The translations under genes and the position numbers were made by a program. Shown in pieces: positions 52,231 through 60,601 of a stretch of 64,000 bases of DNA. The notes beneath the pieces are model-generated. The model had not been told where the DNA came from and made no database searches. It saw only the letters and a program-made list of their open reading frames with translations. How positions within the stretch are numbered: the first letter of the stretch is position 1; each line of letters starts with the position of its first letter. Source of the DNA: Aureivirga sp. CE67 (GTDB lineage: Bacteria > Bacteroidota > Bacteroidia > Flavobacteriales > Flavobacteriaceae); assembly GCF_015767245.1 (NCBI RefSeq), contig NZ_JADOTV010000014.1, forward strand, positions 53,436-117,435, written 5' to 3'.

Positions 52231-52686
52231 CTAAAAACATCCTTCATCTTTTAGACTGATATACTCTTTTGTTGGATTTATAATTAAATGATCTAATAAA
52301 TTTAAATCTACAAGTTCACATGCTTTTTTTAATTTTTCAGTAATATGTAAATCTGCATTACTTGGTTTTAAACTTCCTCCTGGATGGTTGTGTACTAAAA
52401 TCAAATTAATTGCTAATGACTTTAATCCAACAGCTAATATCAATCGAATGTCAACTAAACAACTTTGAATATTTCCTTTACTCAAATTATAAACTCCCAT
52501 GATATAATTACTGTTATTCATGTAAATGATTTTGACACATTCTTGAACATTTAGTTCTTCTTCTGAATAGCAATTGAGTATAAATTCATGAGCTTCTTTG
52601 GAACTTTTAATTTGTTTTTTCAGCTTTAAATATTCTGGAATATAATTTATTTTAATCTCTGTAACACAATTCTGAATAGCTTCCAT
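52231..52686 (-). CDS. RadC-like JAB/MPN-domain protein
   Basis: The 151-residue product is the C-terminal JAB1/MPN half of RadC: LAINLILVHNHPGGSLKPSN followed by AD, with the H-x-H-x(n)-S-x-x-D metal signature complete. It lacks the N-terminal helix-hairpin-helix of chromosomal RadC. Such short RadC proteins are typical for Bacteroidota mobile elements, where their function is unclear. It is next to the Mob pair and supports a mobilisable element here. Confidence 0.85.
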   Translation of the reverse strand: MEAIQNCVTEIKINYIPEYLKLKKQIKSSKEAHEFILNCYSEEELNVQECVKIIYMNNSNYIMGVYNLSKGNIQSCLVDIRLILAVGLKSLAINLILVHNHPGGSLKPSNADLHITEKLKKACELVDLNLLDHLIINPTKEYISLKDEGCF

Positions 52687-52750
52687 AATCCTAAATTTTA
52701 AATTTTTAATGTTACCGTGGACTAAGAAGTTTTGATAAAATAAAGTGTGA

Positions 52751-52795
52751 AAAAATTAGGAGTGTCTATTCCAAAAATAGAAACCTAATTTTTTT
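52751..52795. terminator. Bidirectional hairpin between divergent genes
   Basis: AAAAATTAGG (52751-52760) pairs with CCTAATTTTT (52784-52793), with an inner CTATT/AATAG pairing. It is flanked by A and T runs, so it may terminate in both directions. It lies between RadC-like (minus) and P-loop (plus) genes. Confidence 0.45.
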
Positions 52796-52876
52796 ACAAT
52801 GTTTTTATTACTTCTTTAAATTTGTAACCTAAAAAGTAAATTTTGTGATGGAAGTAAATGGATGGTAGAGATTATA

Positions 52877-52895
52877 ACCTTATCTTTAATAAGGT
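52877..52895. repeat. Short perfect inverted repeat
   Basis: ACCTTAT-CTTTA-ATAAGGT about 65 bases before the P-loop gene. It could be an operator of that gene. It is not a copy of the TCACCC-N6-GGTGA palindrome, since the spacing differs. Confidence 0.35.
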
Positions 52896-52959
52896 GATTA
52901 GGAATAAGATTAAACATTTTTATATATTCGATAACTCTAATTAATACATCAGAATTCTA

Positions 52960-53412
52960 ATGAAAAAAACAATTATTGCAATCTATGGAAGAGAAAATGA
53001 AGGAAAATCTGAAACAATAAAAAATGTACACAAATCATTATTATATAAATTTCCAAATGCTAAAAAAATACCTGAAAATCAAAAAATTGACTATTCAGAA
53101 GATATAAATACTTGTATTAGTATAAATGATTTTATTATTGGTTTTGAAAGCCAAGGTGACCCAAAAAGTAGGATGATAAACGAAAATACTTTAAATAATT
53201 TAGCTGAAAAAAACTGTGATATTATTATTTGCGCTTCAAGATCAAAAGGCGAAACAGTACATAAAGTAAATGAAATTGCAAATGAATTTAATTATAATGT
53301 TCTTTGGATAAGTAGTTTCTTTAGTAGACAATTAAACACCGAATTCTTAAATAAAAAAGCTAGTGAAAATATTATTGAAATAATTAAAGGTTTGATGTTA
53401 AATCAACTTTAA
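52960..53412 (+). CDS. Small P-loop NTPase-like protein
   Basis: The 150-residue product starts with a P-loop: IIAIYGRENEGKSETIKNV gives GRENEGKS in place of GxxxxGK[ST] (residues 10-17), followed by an alpha/beta pattern with CDIIICASRSKGETV (about 87-101) as possible Walker B-like strand. It resembles small nucleotide-handling or nucleoside-kinase-like ATPases in mobile elements. No partner gene is coupled to it. Function unknown. Confidence 0.6.
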   Translation: MKKTIIAIYGRENEGKSETIKNVHKSLLYKFPNAKKIPENQKIDYSEDINTCISINDFIIGFESQGDPKSRMINENTLNNLAEKNCDIIICASRSKGETVHKVNEIANEFNYNVLWISSFFSRQLNTEFLNKKASENIIEIIKGLMLNQL

Positions 53413-53426
53413 AACTAAAAAGTAAA

Positions 53427-53444
53427 TTTACGGTTTTCCGTAAA
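53427..53444 (+). repeat. Small hairpin after the P-loop gene
   Basis: TTTACGG-TTTT-CCGTAAA, 15 bases after the stop at 53412, without a T run. Possibly a weak terminator or an operator of the following gene. Confidence 0.4.
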
Positions 53445-53498
53445 ACAACTATATAATTTAGTATTACTTTTGAATTCTTAAACAAATTTTTAAAAGAA

Positions 53499-54041
53499 AT
53501 GAAAAATTTTTATTTTTTAATTTTCCTCCTATCTACAACTTCATTTATGTTTGCTCAAAATGAAGAGTCATCTACAAGAAAGTTTATTGACGAAACACAA
53601 GTAATAAGAATCAATAAAGACTGGAATACTATTGCTGAATTTAAATCTGGTATTGGAGAAACTGTCGAATTTTTTCCTGTAGAAGTAATCAATTTAAAAA
53701 ATCAAGAAAAAAGAGTTGCTCTTCAATTAGATATGCATATTAAAAAACCTGATATGTATAAAACAGCTTGGGTAGGAATTGAAGAAATAAATGAATTTAT
53801 ATTATTCATTGAGGAAATTGTAATTCCAAATTTAGATCTGAAATTTAAAAAGAAATCTTCTGAATTTATCTTTAGAGCTAAAGAAATTACTTTTTATTAT
53901 CGTGTTAAAGAGAAAAAAAGAAGAATTACAATTAAGTTAAATGATTATGACGATAATGTTATAAAAAACTATACTTTTTGGACTGAAACACAAGTAGACA
54001 AGATTCCTAAATTACTTGAAGTGTTAAAACTTATTAAATAA
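53499..54041 (+). CDS. Secreted protein of unknown function, 180 residues
   Basis: A signal peptide (MKNFYFLIFLLSTTSFMFAQ, cleavage after FAQ) gives an exported protein. The mature part is beta-rich (WNTIAEFKSGIGETVEFFPV, SEFIFRAKEITFYYRVKEKK). No known domain. It stands alone between two hairpins, 86 bases after the P-loop gene. Similar small exported proteins in this phylum are uncharacterised. Confidence 0.7.
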   Translation: MKNFYFLIFLLSTTSFMFAQNEESSTRKFIDETQVIRINKDWNTIAEFKSGIGETVEFFPVEVINLKNQEKRVALQLDMHIKKPDMYKTAWVGIEEINEFILFIEEIVIPNLDLKFKKKSSEFIFRAKEITFYYRVKEKKRRITIKLNDYDDNVIKNYTFWTETQVDKIPKLLEVLKLIK

Positions 54042-54057
54042 AATCTGTTCTTCATAA

Positions 54058-54098
54058 AATAATCTCTATATTTTCAAAATAAAAATATAGAGATTATT
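54058..54098. terminator. Bidirectional terminator between converging genes
   Basis: A 17-bp perfect stem (54058-54074 with 54082-54098, starting AATAATCTCTAT) with a seven-base loop. It serves both the secreted protein gene (plus) and the pentapeptide pseudogene (minus). Confidence 0.7.
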
Positions 54099-54109
54099 CA
54101 AAAATTTAA

Positions 54110-55410
54110 TTAACTATATTTCCTAAAAGCTCTTATTGTTTGATAAATCCCATAACTTATAAAAATTCGCCCTAAAATATCAAAGATGTAAAATCCCATT
54201 TTTAGTTTTTCTGATTTCAACTCTATATAATCCATCTTATGTGTTGGTATTAAAAATTTAAAAAAATTATGCCATTCATAAGATAATATATCAAATCTTA
54301 ATTCTGTAGTATAATTTTATTCTGTGGTATTTAATAGAGATAAATAATAAAATATAAAACCTATAGTAATAGTAAAAAAAACTCCTCTAATCCAGGATGT
54401 TCTAAATTTATTGGATTTATAATTTAATAATAGAATAAAATAATTTTCAACTGCTTTATAATAAATACTTCTAAACTTATGTTTCCATATAAATTTAATC
54501 AACATCCATATCCAGCAAAATAAAATTTTCATCCATTTAATTATCAATTTTGAATAATAATAATTAACTAAAAGCTCTTCAATAGACTCTCTTTTTAATT
54601 CTTCTTTCTTTTTTAAAAAAGGTCTTAATATATTTTTTTTAATTCTGACTTATATGTATTTAATTCTAAATAAAAAGCTTTATTTGCTTCAACAAAATCT
54701 TCTTGATTCTTTAAATATTTTTTTATTAATCTAAATGTTTCTCTTTTATTTTTCTGAGGAATTACACCTTCATGGGTTATTAAACTTTCATATTCTTCTT
54801 TTTTTAAATTTTGATCTTCTGTATCAAAATCACTTAATTCAAAATCATAAATCAATAAATCTTTTTCTATTATTGCTAGCGAAAAATCAATACCTTTTTT
54901 TATAGTAGTTCTCCTAAATATCCCTTGTCCTACAAATCTTGAATAAGTAAATAATACATTTTCTCTAAAAGTAACAATAGAAAATACTGAGGTTTTTTCA
55001 AAATCAACTTTATAAAAAATCACTTTTTTATTAAAAGTTGAATTCCAAAAATCAACTAAGTCTTTAAATACAATATTGTTAAATTTAGTTTCTTCTTGAA
55101 AATTACATTCATGAAATCTCATTTTACCTTCAAAAGTTACATTTTCAAATGAGACATCATTAAAATCACTATTTTTAAATTTATAATTAAATTCACAGTC
55201 TTTAAATATCGCTTCTTTAAAATTACAATTAACGACTTCAACTTTTATTTCTTTATTTTTGAAGTAAGAAAATATTTTCAAGGGAAATTCAATTTTAAAT
55301 TGAATATCTAAATTAGATATAGAAATTTCACTCTTTTTTTTATTTACAATTTTAAATTCTATATTCTTCTCTAAAGATTTTAAATCCTTTATAATTTTCT
55401 TTTTCTTCAT
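54110..55410 (-). pseudogene. Pentapeptide-repeat membrane protein gene, broken twice
   Basis: The 5' part (from 55410) encodes pentapeptide-type repeats (VVNCNFKEAIFKDCEFNYKF, FNDVSFENVTFEGKMRFHEC) and a helical linker. It runs out of frame at the run of eight T (A on the coding strand) at 54632-54639. With one extra base it continues as ILRPFLKKKEELKRESIEEL into a membrane part (MKILFCWIWMLIKFIW, GVFFTITIGFIFYYLSLL). A TAA at 54317-54319 then interrupts the same frame, which goes on as NYTTELRFDILSYEWHNFF, and ends DILGRIFISYGIYQTIRAF, a typical C-terminus of this protein type, at 54110. Two lesions mean it is inactive as written. It is the fourth gene after the hsdM-S-X-R operon. Confidence 0.8.
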
Positions 55411-55412
55411 AA

Positions 55413-58271
55413 CTACCCTCCTACACCATTAATAAAAGTTTCAACAAATAATGTAATTTTATCTGTAATTCTTTGAGTTATTGCCTTTCTTTCTTTTAAT
55501 TTTGGTCTAGAATTCATTGTATCAATAATCTCATCTCTTCTTGGCATTTTTTCAGTAAATAAATAATTTCCAATAAGTTTTTCTAATTTTATTCTATCTA
55601 AATTTTCTAGTTCGTGTAAATCGTAAAAAGCCTTCTCTTTCTCTTCATTTAAAAAAAGTGCAAATCTTTCAGGAATTTCATCTGTATCTTCAATTTTCGG
55701 AAGATGTTGATTAATAAATCGTTCAATTAAATCTTTTTTAGATCTTAATTGTGTTTCTCCTGTAAGTAGTTTTAAAATATCCTCTTTTTGCTTTTCTACA
55801 TCTTCTTCTTTTGCTTCTTTTAATTTTGATAAAAGCTTCAATATATAAGCTACATTAATGTCATCTCTATGAAATAATTCTAATTCAAAATCTATATCAT
55901 CTAAAATCGAAACTTTTTCTTTTTGAGAATGAACTTTTACCTTATCATGTAAATCTAAATACTTACTCTTATAATCCTCAAAACTTTGAGCATCCATCAA
56001 AATATCCTCAAAATCAAATTCTGTAAAAGTTGATAATACATTTTTCAATCTCATTAATTCTCTAAATGCCTTGACAAACTCTAATTCTTCTTCTTCACTT
56101 GGCAAATCATTTACACTAGCAACTGTTGGGGCAATTTCGAGCATATTTTTTAGAGCTTCATTAAACTTTTTGATATACTCCTCATAAGAATCTATAATAA
56201 TCTGATCCTTTGCATTTAAACTTGAAAATAATGAAATTGCTTCATCTGTAGCTTCTTTTAAGTTTCTAAAACTTACAATGTTCCCCTGCGATTTTACTTG
56301 ATCTAAAATCCTATTCGTTCTAGAATAAGCCTGAATCAGGCCGTGATATTTCAAATTCTTATCAACATATAAAGTATTCAATGTTTTACTATCAAAACCT
56401 GTCAAAAACATATTTACAACCAATAAAATATCTATTTCTTGATTTTTGACTCTCTTCGCAATATTGTTATAATAGTTATAAAAAGATTGACTATCCTTTG
56501 TTGTATAATTTGTATTGAATTCTTGATTATAATGACCTATAAACTCTTCTAAACTATCCCTTGAATGTTTTGTATCATATGTTGCTGTTTCTTCGGCTAC
56601 TTCATTAAATTCTAAATCATCATAATTTGGCACAACAAAATCCGCTGTACTTTTATCTTCTTCATTTGCGTGATATGAAAAAATTGTAGCTATTTTTAAA
56701 TTATGCTCTCCTGCTATTTTTTTCTCATGAAATAAATTATAATACTTTATCAATGTTGGTACACTTGAAACACACATAATTGAAGTAAATCTCCTTTTAT
56801 GTGTTTTACGATCATGATTTGATATAATATAATTTGTAATATTTTCAAGCCTTTGAGGAGCATTCATTACTTCTTCTTCATCTATCGCTTCAACTTCGAT
56901 ATCTTCTACATTTTCTTTTTGCTTAAAAGTACTTATATATTCAATAGAAAACTTTAAAACATTTCCATCTCCAATCGCATTTGTAATTACGTATTTATGT
57001 AAACATTCTTCAAACAACATTGAAGTTGTTCTTTTTCCGAATTGATTTGTTCCTGCATTTTTATCAAAAATTGGAGTTCCTGTAAACCCAAACATTTGGC
57101 TTTTTTTGAAAAATGCTTTTATTTCATTGTGTGTTTTTCCAAACTGACTTCTGTGACATTCATCAAAAATGAAAACTATTTTTTTATCTTTTAATACTTC
57201 CATTTTTTCTAAATATTTCTTTTTACTGATGGAAGTATTTAGCTTTTGAATGGTAGTTACAACTAGCTTGGTTTTGTCTGTCATTTGTTCTACTAAAGTC
57301 TTCGTATTGTTTGTACTATCAATACTTCCTTTACTAAAACTATTAAACTCCTTAGTTGTTTGATAATCTAAATCTTTTCGGTCTACTACAAAAACAACTT
57401 TATAAACTTCAGGTAAATTAGTTAAAATCTGAGCTGTTTTAAATGAAGTTAATGTTTTACCAGAACCAGTTGTGTGCCAGATATAACCATATTTATCTGT
57501 AGTTTTTACTCTTTCAACAATTGCTTCAGTTGCATAATATTGATACGGTCTTAAAACCATCATCGTCTTTTGTGATTCATTCATCACAATATATTTCGTA
57601 ATCATCTTTGAAAGATGGCATGGTTCTAAAAACGAATCTGCAAATTCTGATAATTGTGTGATTAGTTTATTTTCAACATCTGTCCAATAAAACGTTTGTT
57701 TAAAAGATCTTTTGTCTAAAGAACTATTTGCATAATATTTTGTATTTACTCCATTACTGATAACAAAAAGTTGAATGAACTGAAATAATCCTTGCCCTGC
57801 ACCAAAAGAATGTCTTTCATATCTATTATTTTGATTAAAAGCTTCTTTAAGTTCTAATCCTCTTCTTTTTAATTCTATTTGGACTAATGGCAAACCATTG
57901 ATTAACAACGTAACATCATAACGGTTTTTATAAGTTCCTTCCATTGTGATTTGTTGGCTAACTTGAAACTGATTTTGACACCAATGAACTTTATTTATTA
58001 ATTCAACCGTCTTTTTTTCTCCCTGATCATTTAAATATGGAACTCGATCTCTCAGTAATTTTGCTCTTTCGAAAATGTTTCCTTTATTGATGAAGTTTAA
58101 TATCTGTTTAAACTCATTTTCGCTAAGCGATATATTGTTATGCTTTTCTAATTGTTGTTTTAGATTTATTAATAAACCTTTTTCATCTTTAATCTCAACA
58201 AATTGATAACCAAGTTTTACTAATTGAGATACTAAATTATTTTCTAATATTTGTTCTGGCTGTGTTGTCAT
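55413..58271 (-). CDS. hsdR: Type I restriction endonuclease subunit R
   Basis: The 952-residue product has the HsdR layout: N-terminal nuclease motif with D119 and E133-x-K135 (YDVTLLINGLPLVQIELK), helicase motif I TGSGKT (268-273), motif II DECH (370-373), motif VI region (GLIQAYSRTNRILDQVKSQG), and a C-terminal domain that ends in MNSRPKLKERK... (about 920-931). It cuts DNA after translocation, in complex with HsdM and HsdS. It is the last intact gene of the locus (hsdM-hsdS-X-hsdR). The C-terminus is mirrored by the neighbour at 58295. Confidence 0.96.
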   Translation of the reverse strand: MTTQPEQILENNLVSQLVKLGYQFVEIKDEKGLLINLKQQLEKHNNISLSENEFKQILNFINKGNIFERAKLLRDRVPYLNDQGEKKTVELINKVHWCQNQFQVSQQITMEGTYKNRYDVTLLINGLPLVQIELKRRGLELKEAFNQNNRYERHSFGAGQGLFQFIQLFVISNGVNTKYYANSSLDKRSFKQTFYWTDVENKLITQLSEFADSFLEPCHLSKMITKYIVMNESQKTMMVLRPYQYYATEAIVERVKTTDKYGYIWHTTGSGKTLTSFKTAQILTNLPEVYKVVFVVDRKDLDYQTTKEFNSFSKGSIDSTNNTKTLVEQMTDKTKLVVTTIQKLNTSISKKKYLEKMEVLKDKKIVFIFDECHRSQFGKTHNEIKAFFKKSQMFGFTGTPIFDKNAGTNQFGKRTTSMLFEECLHKYVITNAIGDGNVLKFSIEYISTFKQKENVEDIEVEAIDEEEVMNAPQRLENITNYIISNHDRKTHKRRFTSIMCVSSVPTLIKYYNLFHEKKIAGEHNLKIATIFSYHANEEDKSTADFVVPNYDDLEFNEVAEETATYDTKHSRDSLEEFIGHYNQEFNTNYTTKDSQSFYNYYNNIAKRVKNQEIDILLVVNMFLTGFDSKTLNTLYVDKNLKYHGLIQAYSRTNRILDQVKSQGNIVSFRNLKEATDEAISLFSSLNAKDQIIIDSYEEYIKKFNEALKNMLEIAPTVASVNDLPSEEEELEFVKAFRELMRLKNVLSTFTEFDFEDILMDAQSFEDYKSKYLDLHDKVKVHSQKEKVSILDDIDFELELFHRDDINVAYILKLLSKLKEAKEEDVEKQKEDILKLLTGETQLRSKKDLIERFINQHLPKIEDTDEIPERFALFLNEEKEKAFYDLHELENLDRIKLEKLIGNYLFTEKMPRRDEIIDTMNSRPKLKERKAITQRITDKITLFVETFINGVGG

Positions 58272-58294
58272 TCTACGGGGATAGATTTTATTTT

Positions 58295-59431
58295 TTATTC
58301 TAATTCATCGCTGTTCAGAGCATTTGCACATTCTGAAAATGCTTCTCTGATTTTTCCTAATACATTTTTTCTATCTTTTAATTTTGGTCTTGAACTCATC
58401 GCATCAGATAATTCATCATTTGATGGCTCTTTATCACTATAAAAGAAATTGCTAAATATGTTTTTCATTGCTTCAAAATTCAACTCCAAATTATTCGCAA
58501 ATTCTTTTACTTTATCATCTCTTTTTTCTGTCCAAAATTCTTCTTCATTAAATGTATTGGTAAGAACTTTTAATTTTTTAACTTCTTCATCATTAGCAAA
58601 TTCAATTTTTTCATCTTTTATTTCATTCTCAACTAAATCTTTTTCTTCTTTTAGAATTTCTTTAGAACTCTCTTTTTTAGCTTCTTCTTTGACTTCAATT
58701 TTATTAATTTCTAAATCTTCTTTTTCACTTTCTTCTTTAAATTGCTCTTTTTCATTAATAGAATTATCATTTAATTCATTTTCCTTTTCTAATAAAAATT
58801 CATCATTATATCTATTTTCATATAAATCATAGTCGTTTTCATACAACAGTTTACTATATAAAACCCCTTTAATTGAAATAGTTTCATTTTCGTCTAACCA
58901 AAAATTATATTCTTTCAGTTCTTCAGAATTATAATCAAATTTATGTTTATAACTCAAATCAATTTCAAAGAAAAATTTTAAAACATACTCTAAATTAATA
59001 TCTGTCATTTCTTTCACCAAAGTCGCAAAATCTGTAGTAGTTATTCTTTCTTTGGGAACAGATTTTCCATGAGAAATATCGCCTCTTTCAGTTCTTATTT
59101 GAGAGGTCAAATTAATTATTTGACCTGATGAATGAACATATTGAGATTCAAATTTCTCATTATGTTTTTCTATATTCTCAAGAGCTTTTTTGAATAACTG
59201 TTGAACAGATTTTGCACTTCGACCTTTAGTTTCTTTCTTCTCATCAAATGTATTATCTAATCTATTTAATATTGATTTTGAAATCCCCTCAATTAATGAC
59301 TTACAAGTTTCAATTGAAATATCTGGATGATCATTAAGATTTTTATTAATTTTATCTAAATGTAATTCGTAATAACTAAAATCTTCATATTTATCAATAT
59401 TAGAATTAATTATTTTTCTAACTCTTTCCAT
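58295..59431 (-). CDS. Abi_C-like accessory protein with an HsdR-type C-terminus
   Basis: The 378-residue protein lies between hsdS and hsdR. Its N-terminal half resembles the abortive-infection C-terminal domain (SLIEGISKSILNRL, then LTSQIRTERGDISHGK, with the R...HG pattern). A glutamate/lysine-rich coiled-coil linker (about 225-290) follows. The last 50 residues, NFFYSDKEPSNDELSDAMSS followed by RPKLKDRK, match the end of HsdR (NYLFTEKMPRRDEIIDTMNS, RPKLKERK). Since the HsdR C-terminal domain contacts the modification core in known systems, this protein may dock to the same place. No nuclease or helicase motif. It is coupled to hsdS by a three-base gap. Confidence 0.8.
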   Translation of the reverse strand: MERVRKIINSNIDKYEDFSYYELHLDKINKNLNDHPDISIETCKSLIEGISKSILNRLDNTFDEKKETKGRSAKSVQQLFKKALENIEKHNEKFESQYVHSSGQIINLTSQIRTERGDISHGKSVPKERITTTDFATLVKEMTDINLEYVLKFFFEIDLSYKHKFDYNSEELKEYNFWLDENETISIKGVLYSKLLYENDYDLYENRYNDEFLLEKENELNDNSINEKEQFKEESEKEDLEINKIEVKEEAKKESSKEILKEEKDLVENEIKDEKIEFANDEEVKKLKVLTNTFNEEEFWTEKRDDKVKEFANNLELNFEAMKNIFSNFFYSDKEPSNDELSDAMSSRPKLKDRKNVLGKIREAFSECANALNSDELE

Positions 59432-59434
59432 AAC

Positions 59435-60601
59435 CTATACAAACATCTTTTGTAATAACCCTTTTTTCCAATTTTTCATTTTTTCAATTTCTTTTTCTAT
59501 TCCTTCTATTTTCAAATCTATTTTTTCTAAAAAAGCAGCAATTTTATTTTGCTCGTCTACATCAAAAGGAATTTTTATTATAAATTGTTCAATATCTTTA
59601 TTACTGATATTTGGTTGAGCTCCTATAGATAAAATAGATTTTATCTGAATTTTAAATGAATTAGAAAAGACATATTTTTTTATATATGAATTATTATTTT
59701 TTTTAGATTTAAAAAGCCCTACTCGTTGATTTAAATAAGAATCAAAATCTAAATTATATTCACTTATTTTACCCGTAGTTGCACCTGACATTGCAATTAG
59801 TAAATCTCCTTTTTTGATTATATATTTATTATCAATATTTATTCTGTCATAATATACTATAGTCTCTAAATTTATAAACCTACTGTTATTAGAAATATTT
59901 GATATCCTAATTATAGGAATTCCACTAGTTTTAAACTCTGAACTTTTAAATGCATAACCTCCTATAATTCTACATATCTCCCCTAACTTCTTCTCTTCCC
60001 AATCAGGAAATTCATTACCATTTTCGTCTTTAAAACGAAGTTCTGGTAGTTTTTCTCCTTTTTTTGGAAATAGTTTTTGCATCATCCCTTTTTTATAAGT
60101 TTCCAAACCTTTCTTTTTCTTTTCTAAAAAAGAAATTTTCTGGTCTACTTTTGTCAAGAACTCTGCAATTTTATTTTGTTCTTCTACTTTTGGTAAATAT
60201 ATTTGTATCTTATTAATAGTACTTTTTGATAAACTAGGTACACCAGAAGCTTCTTTATATTTTAACCAATTAATTTTCTGAAATAATAAATATGTAAATT
60301 CAGGACTAATTTCTTTAAAAGAATGTGTATAAAATAAAGTATCTACAGTCCAAAACTTTCCAGATATCAGCATTGGTTTATTTATAGTTCCTTTTCTCCC
60401 AATACATACACTTTTTCCATTATATAAATATTCATCTATAGATGTCATATAGCCTCCTGTTCCATATACTGGGATATCTCCAGTATCAAGATGTTTATAA
60501 TCTTTTCCACTACCTATGGTTAAAACATCTACAATCATTTTCTTCTCCCATTCTTCTTGAAACTCTGGAAAACGAAGTTGCGGAATTAAATTATGCTCCA
60601 T
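59435..60601 (-). CDS. hsdS: Type I restriction-modification specificity subunit
   Basis: Start at ATG 60601 (MEHNLIPQLRFPEFQEEWEK). An upstream TTG is less likely. The 388-residue product has two target-recognition domains, each opening with W...K.......G (EEWEKKMIVDVLTIGSGKDY and DWEEKKLGEICRIIGGYAFK), separated by the coiled coil IAEFLTKVDQKISFLEKKKK and closed by a second one (AAFLEKIDLKIEGIEKEIEK). It defines the two-part recognition sequence. The start overlaps hsdM by 11 bases. Confidence 0.94.
   Translation of the reverse strand: MEHNLIPQLRFPEFQEEWEKKMIVDVLTIGSGKDYKHLDTGDIPVYGTGGYMTSIDEYLYNGKSVCIGRKGTINKPMLISGKFWTVDTLFYTHSFKEISPEFTYLLFQKINWLKYKEASGVPSLSKSTINKIQIYLPKVEEQNKIAEFLTKVDQKISFLEKKKKGLETYKKGMMQKLFPKKGEKLPELRFKDENGNEFPDWEEKKLGEICRIIGGYAFKSSEFKTSGIPIIRISNISNNSRFINLETIVYYDRINIDNKYIIKKGDLLIAMSGATTGKISEYNLDFDSYLNQRVGLFKSKKNNNSYIKKYVFSNSFKIQIKSILSIGAQPNISNKDIEQFIIKIPFDVDEQNKIAAFLEKIDLKIEGIEKEIEKMKNWKKGLLQKMFV

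Noticed and set aside
52877..52895. Seventh copy of the TCACCC-N6-GGTGA palindrome (AAGGTGA half)
   Set aside because: The left half is ACCTTAT with a different spacing and there is no -7 core at 21-23 bases; it is a separate inverted repeat.
54317..54547. Independent 76-residue membrane protein gene
   Set aside because: Reading upstream and downstream shows it is the middle piece of the pentapeptide membrane protein, cut by a frameshift and an in-frame TAA.
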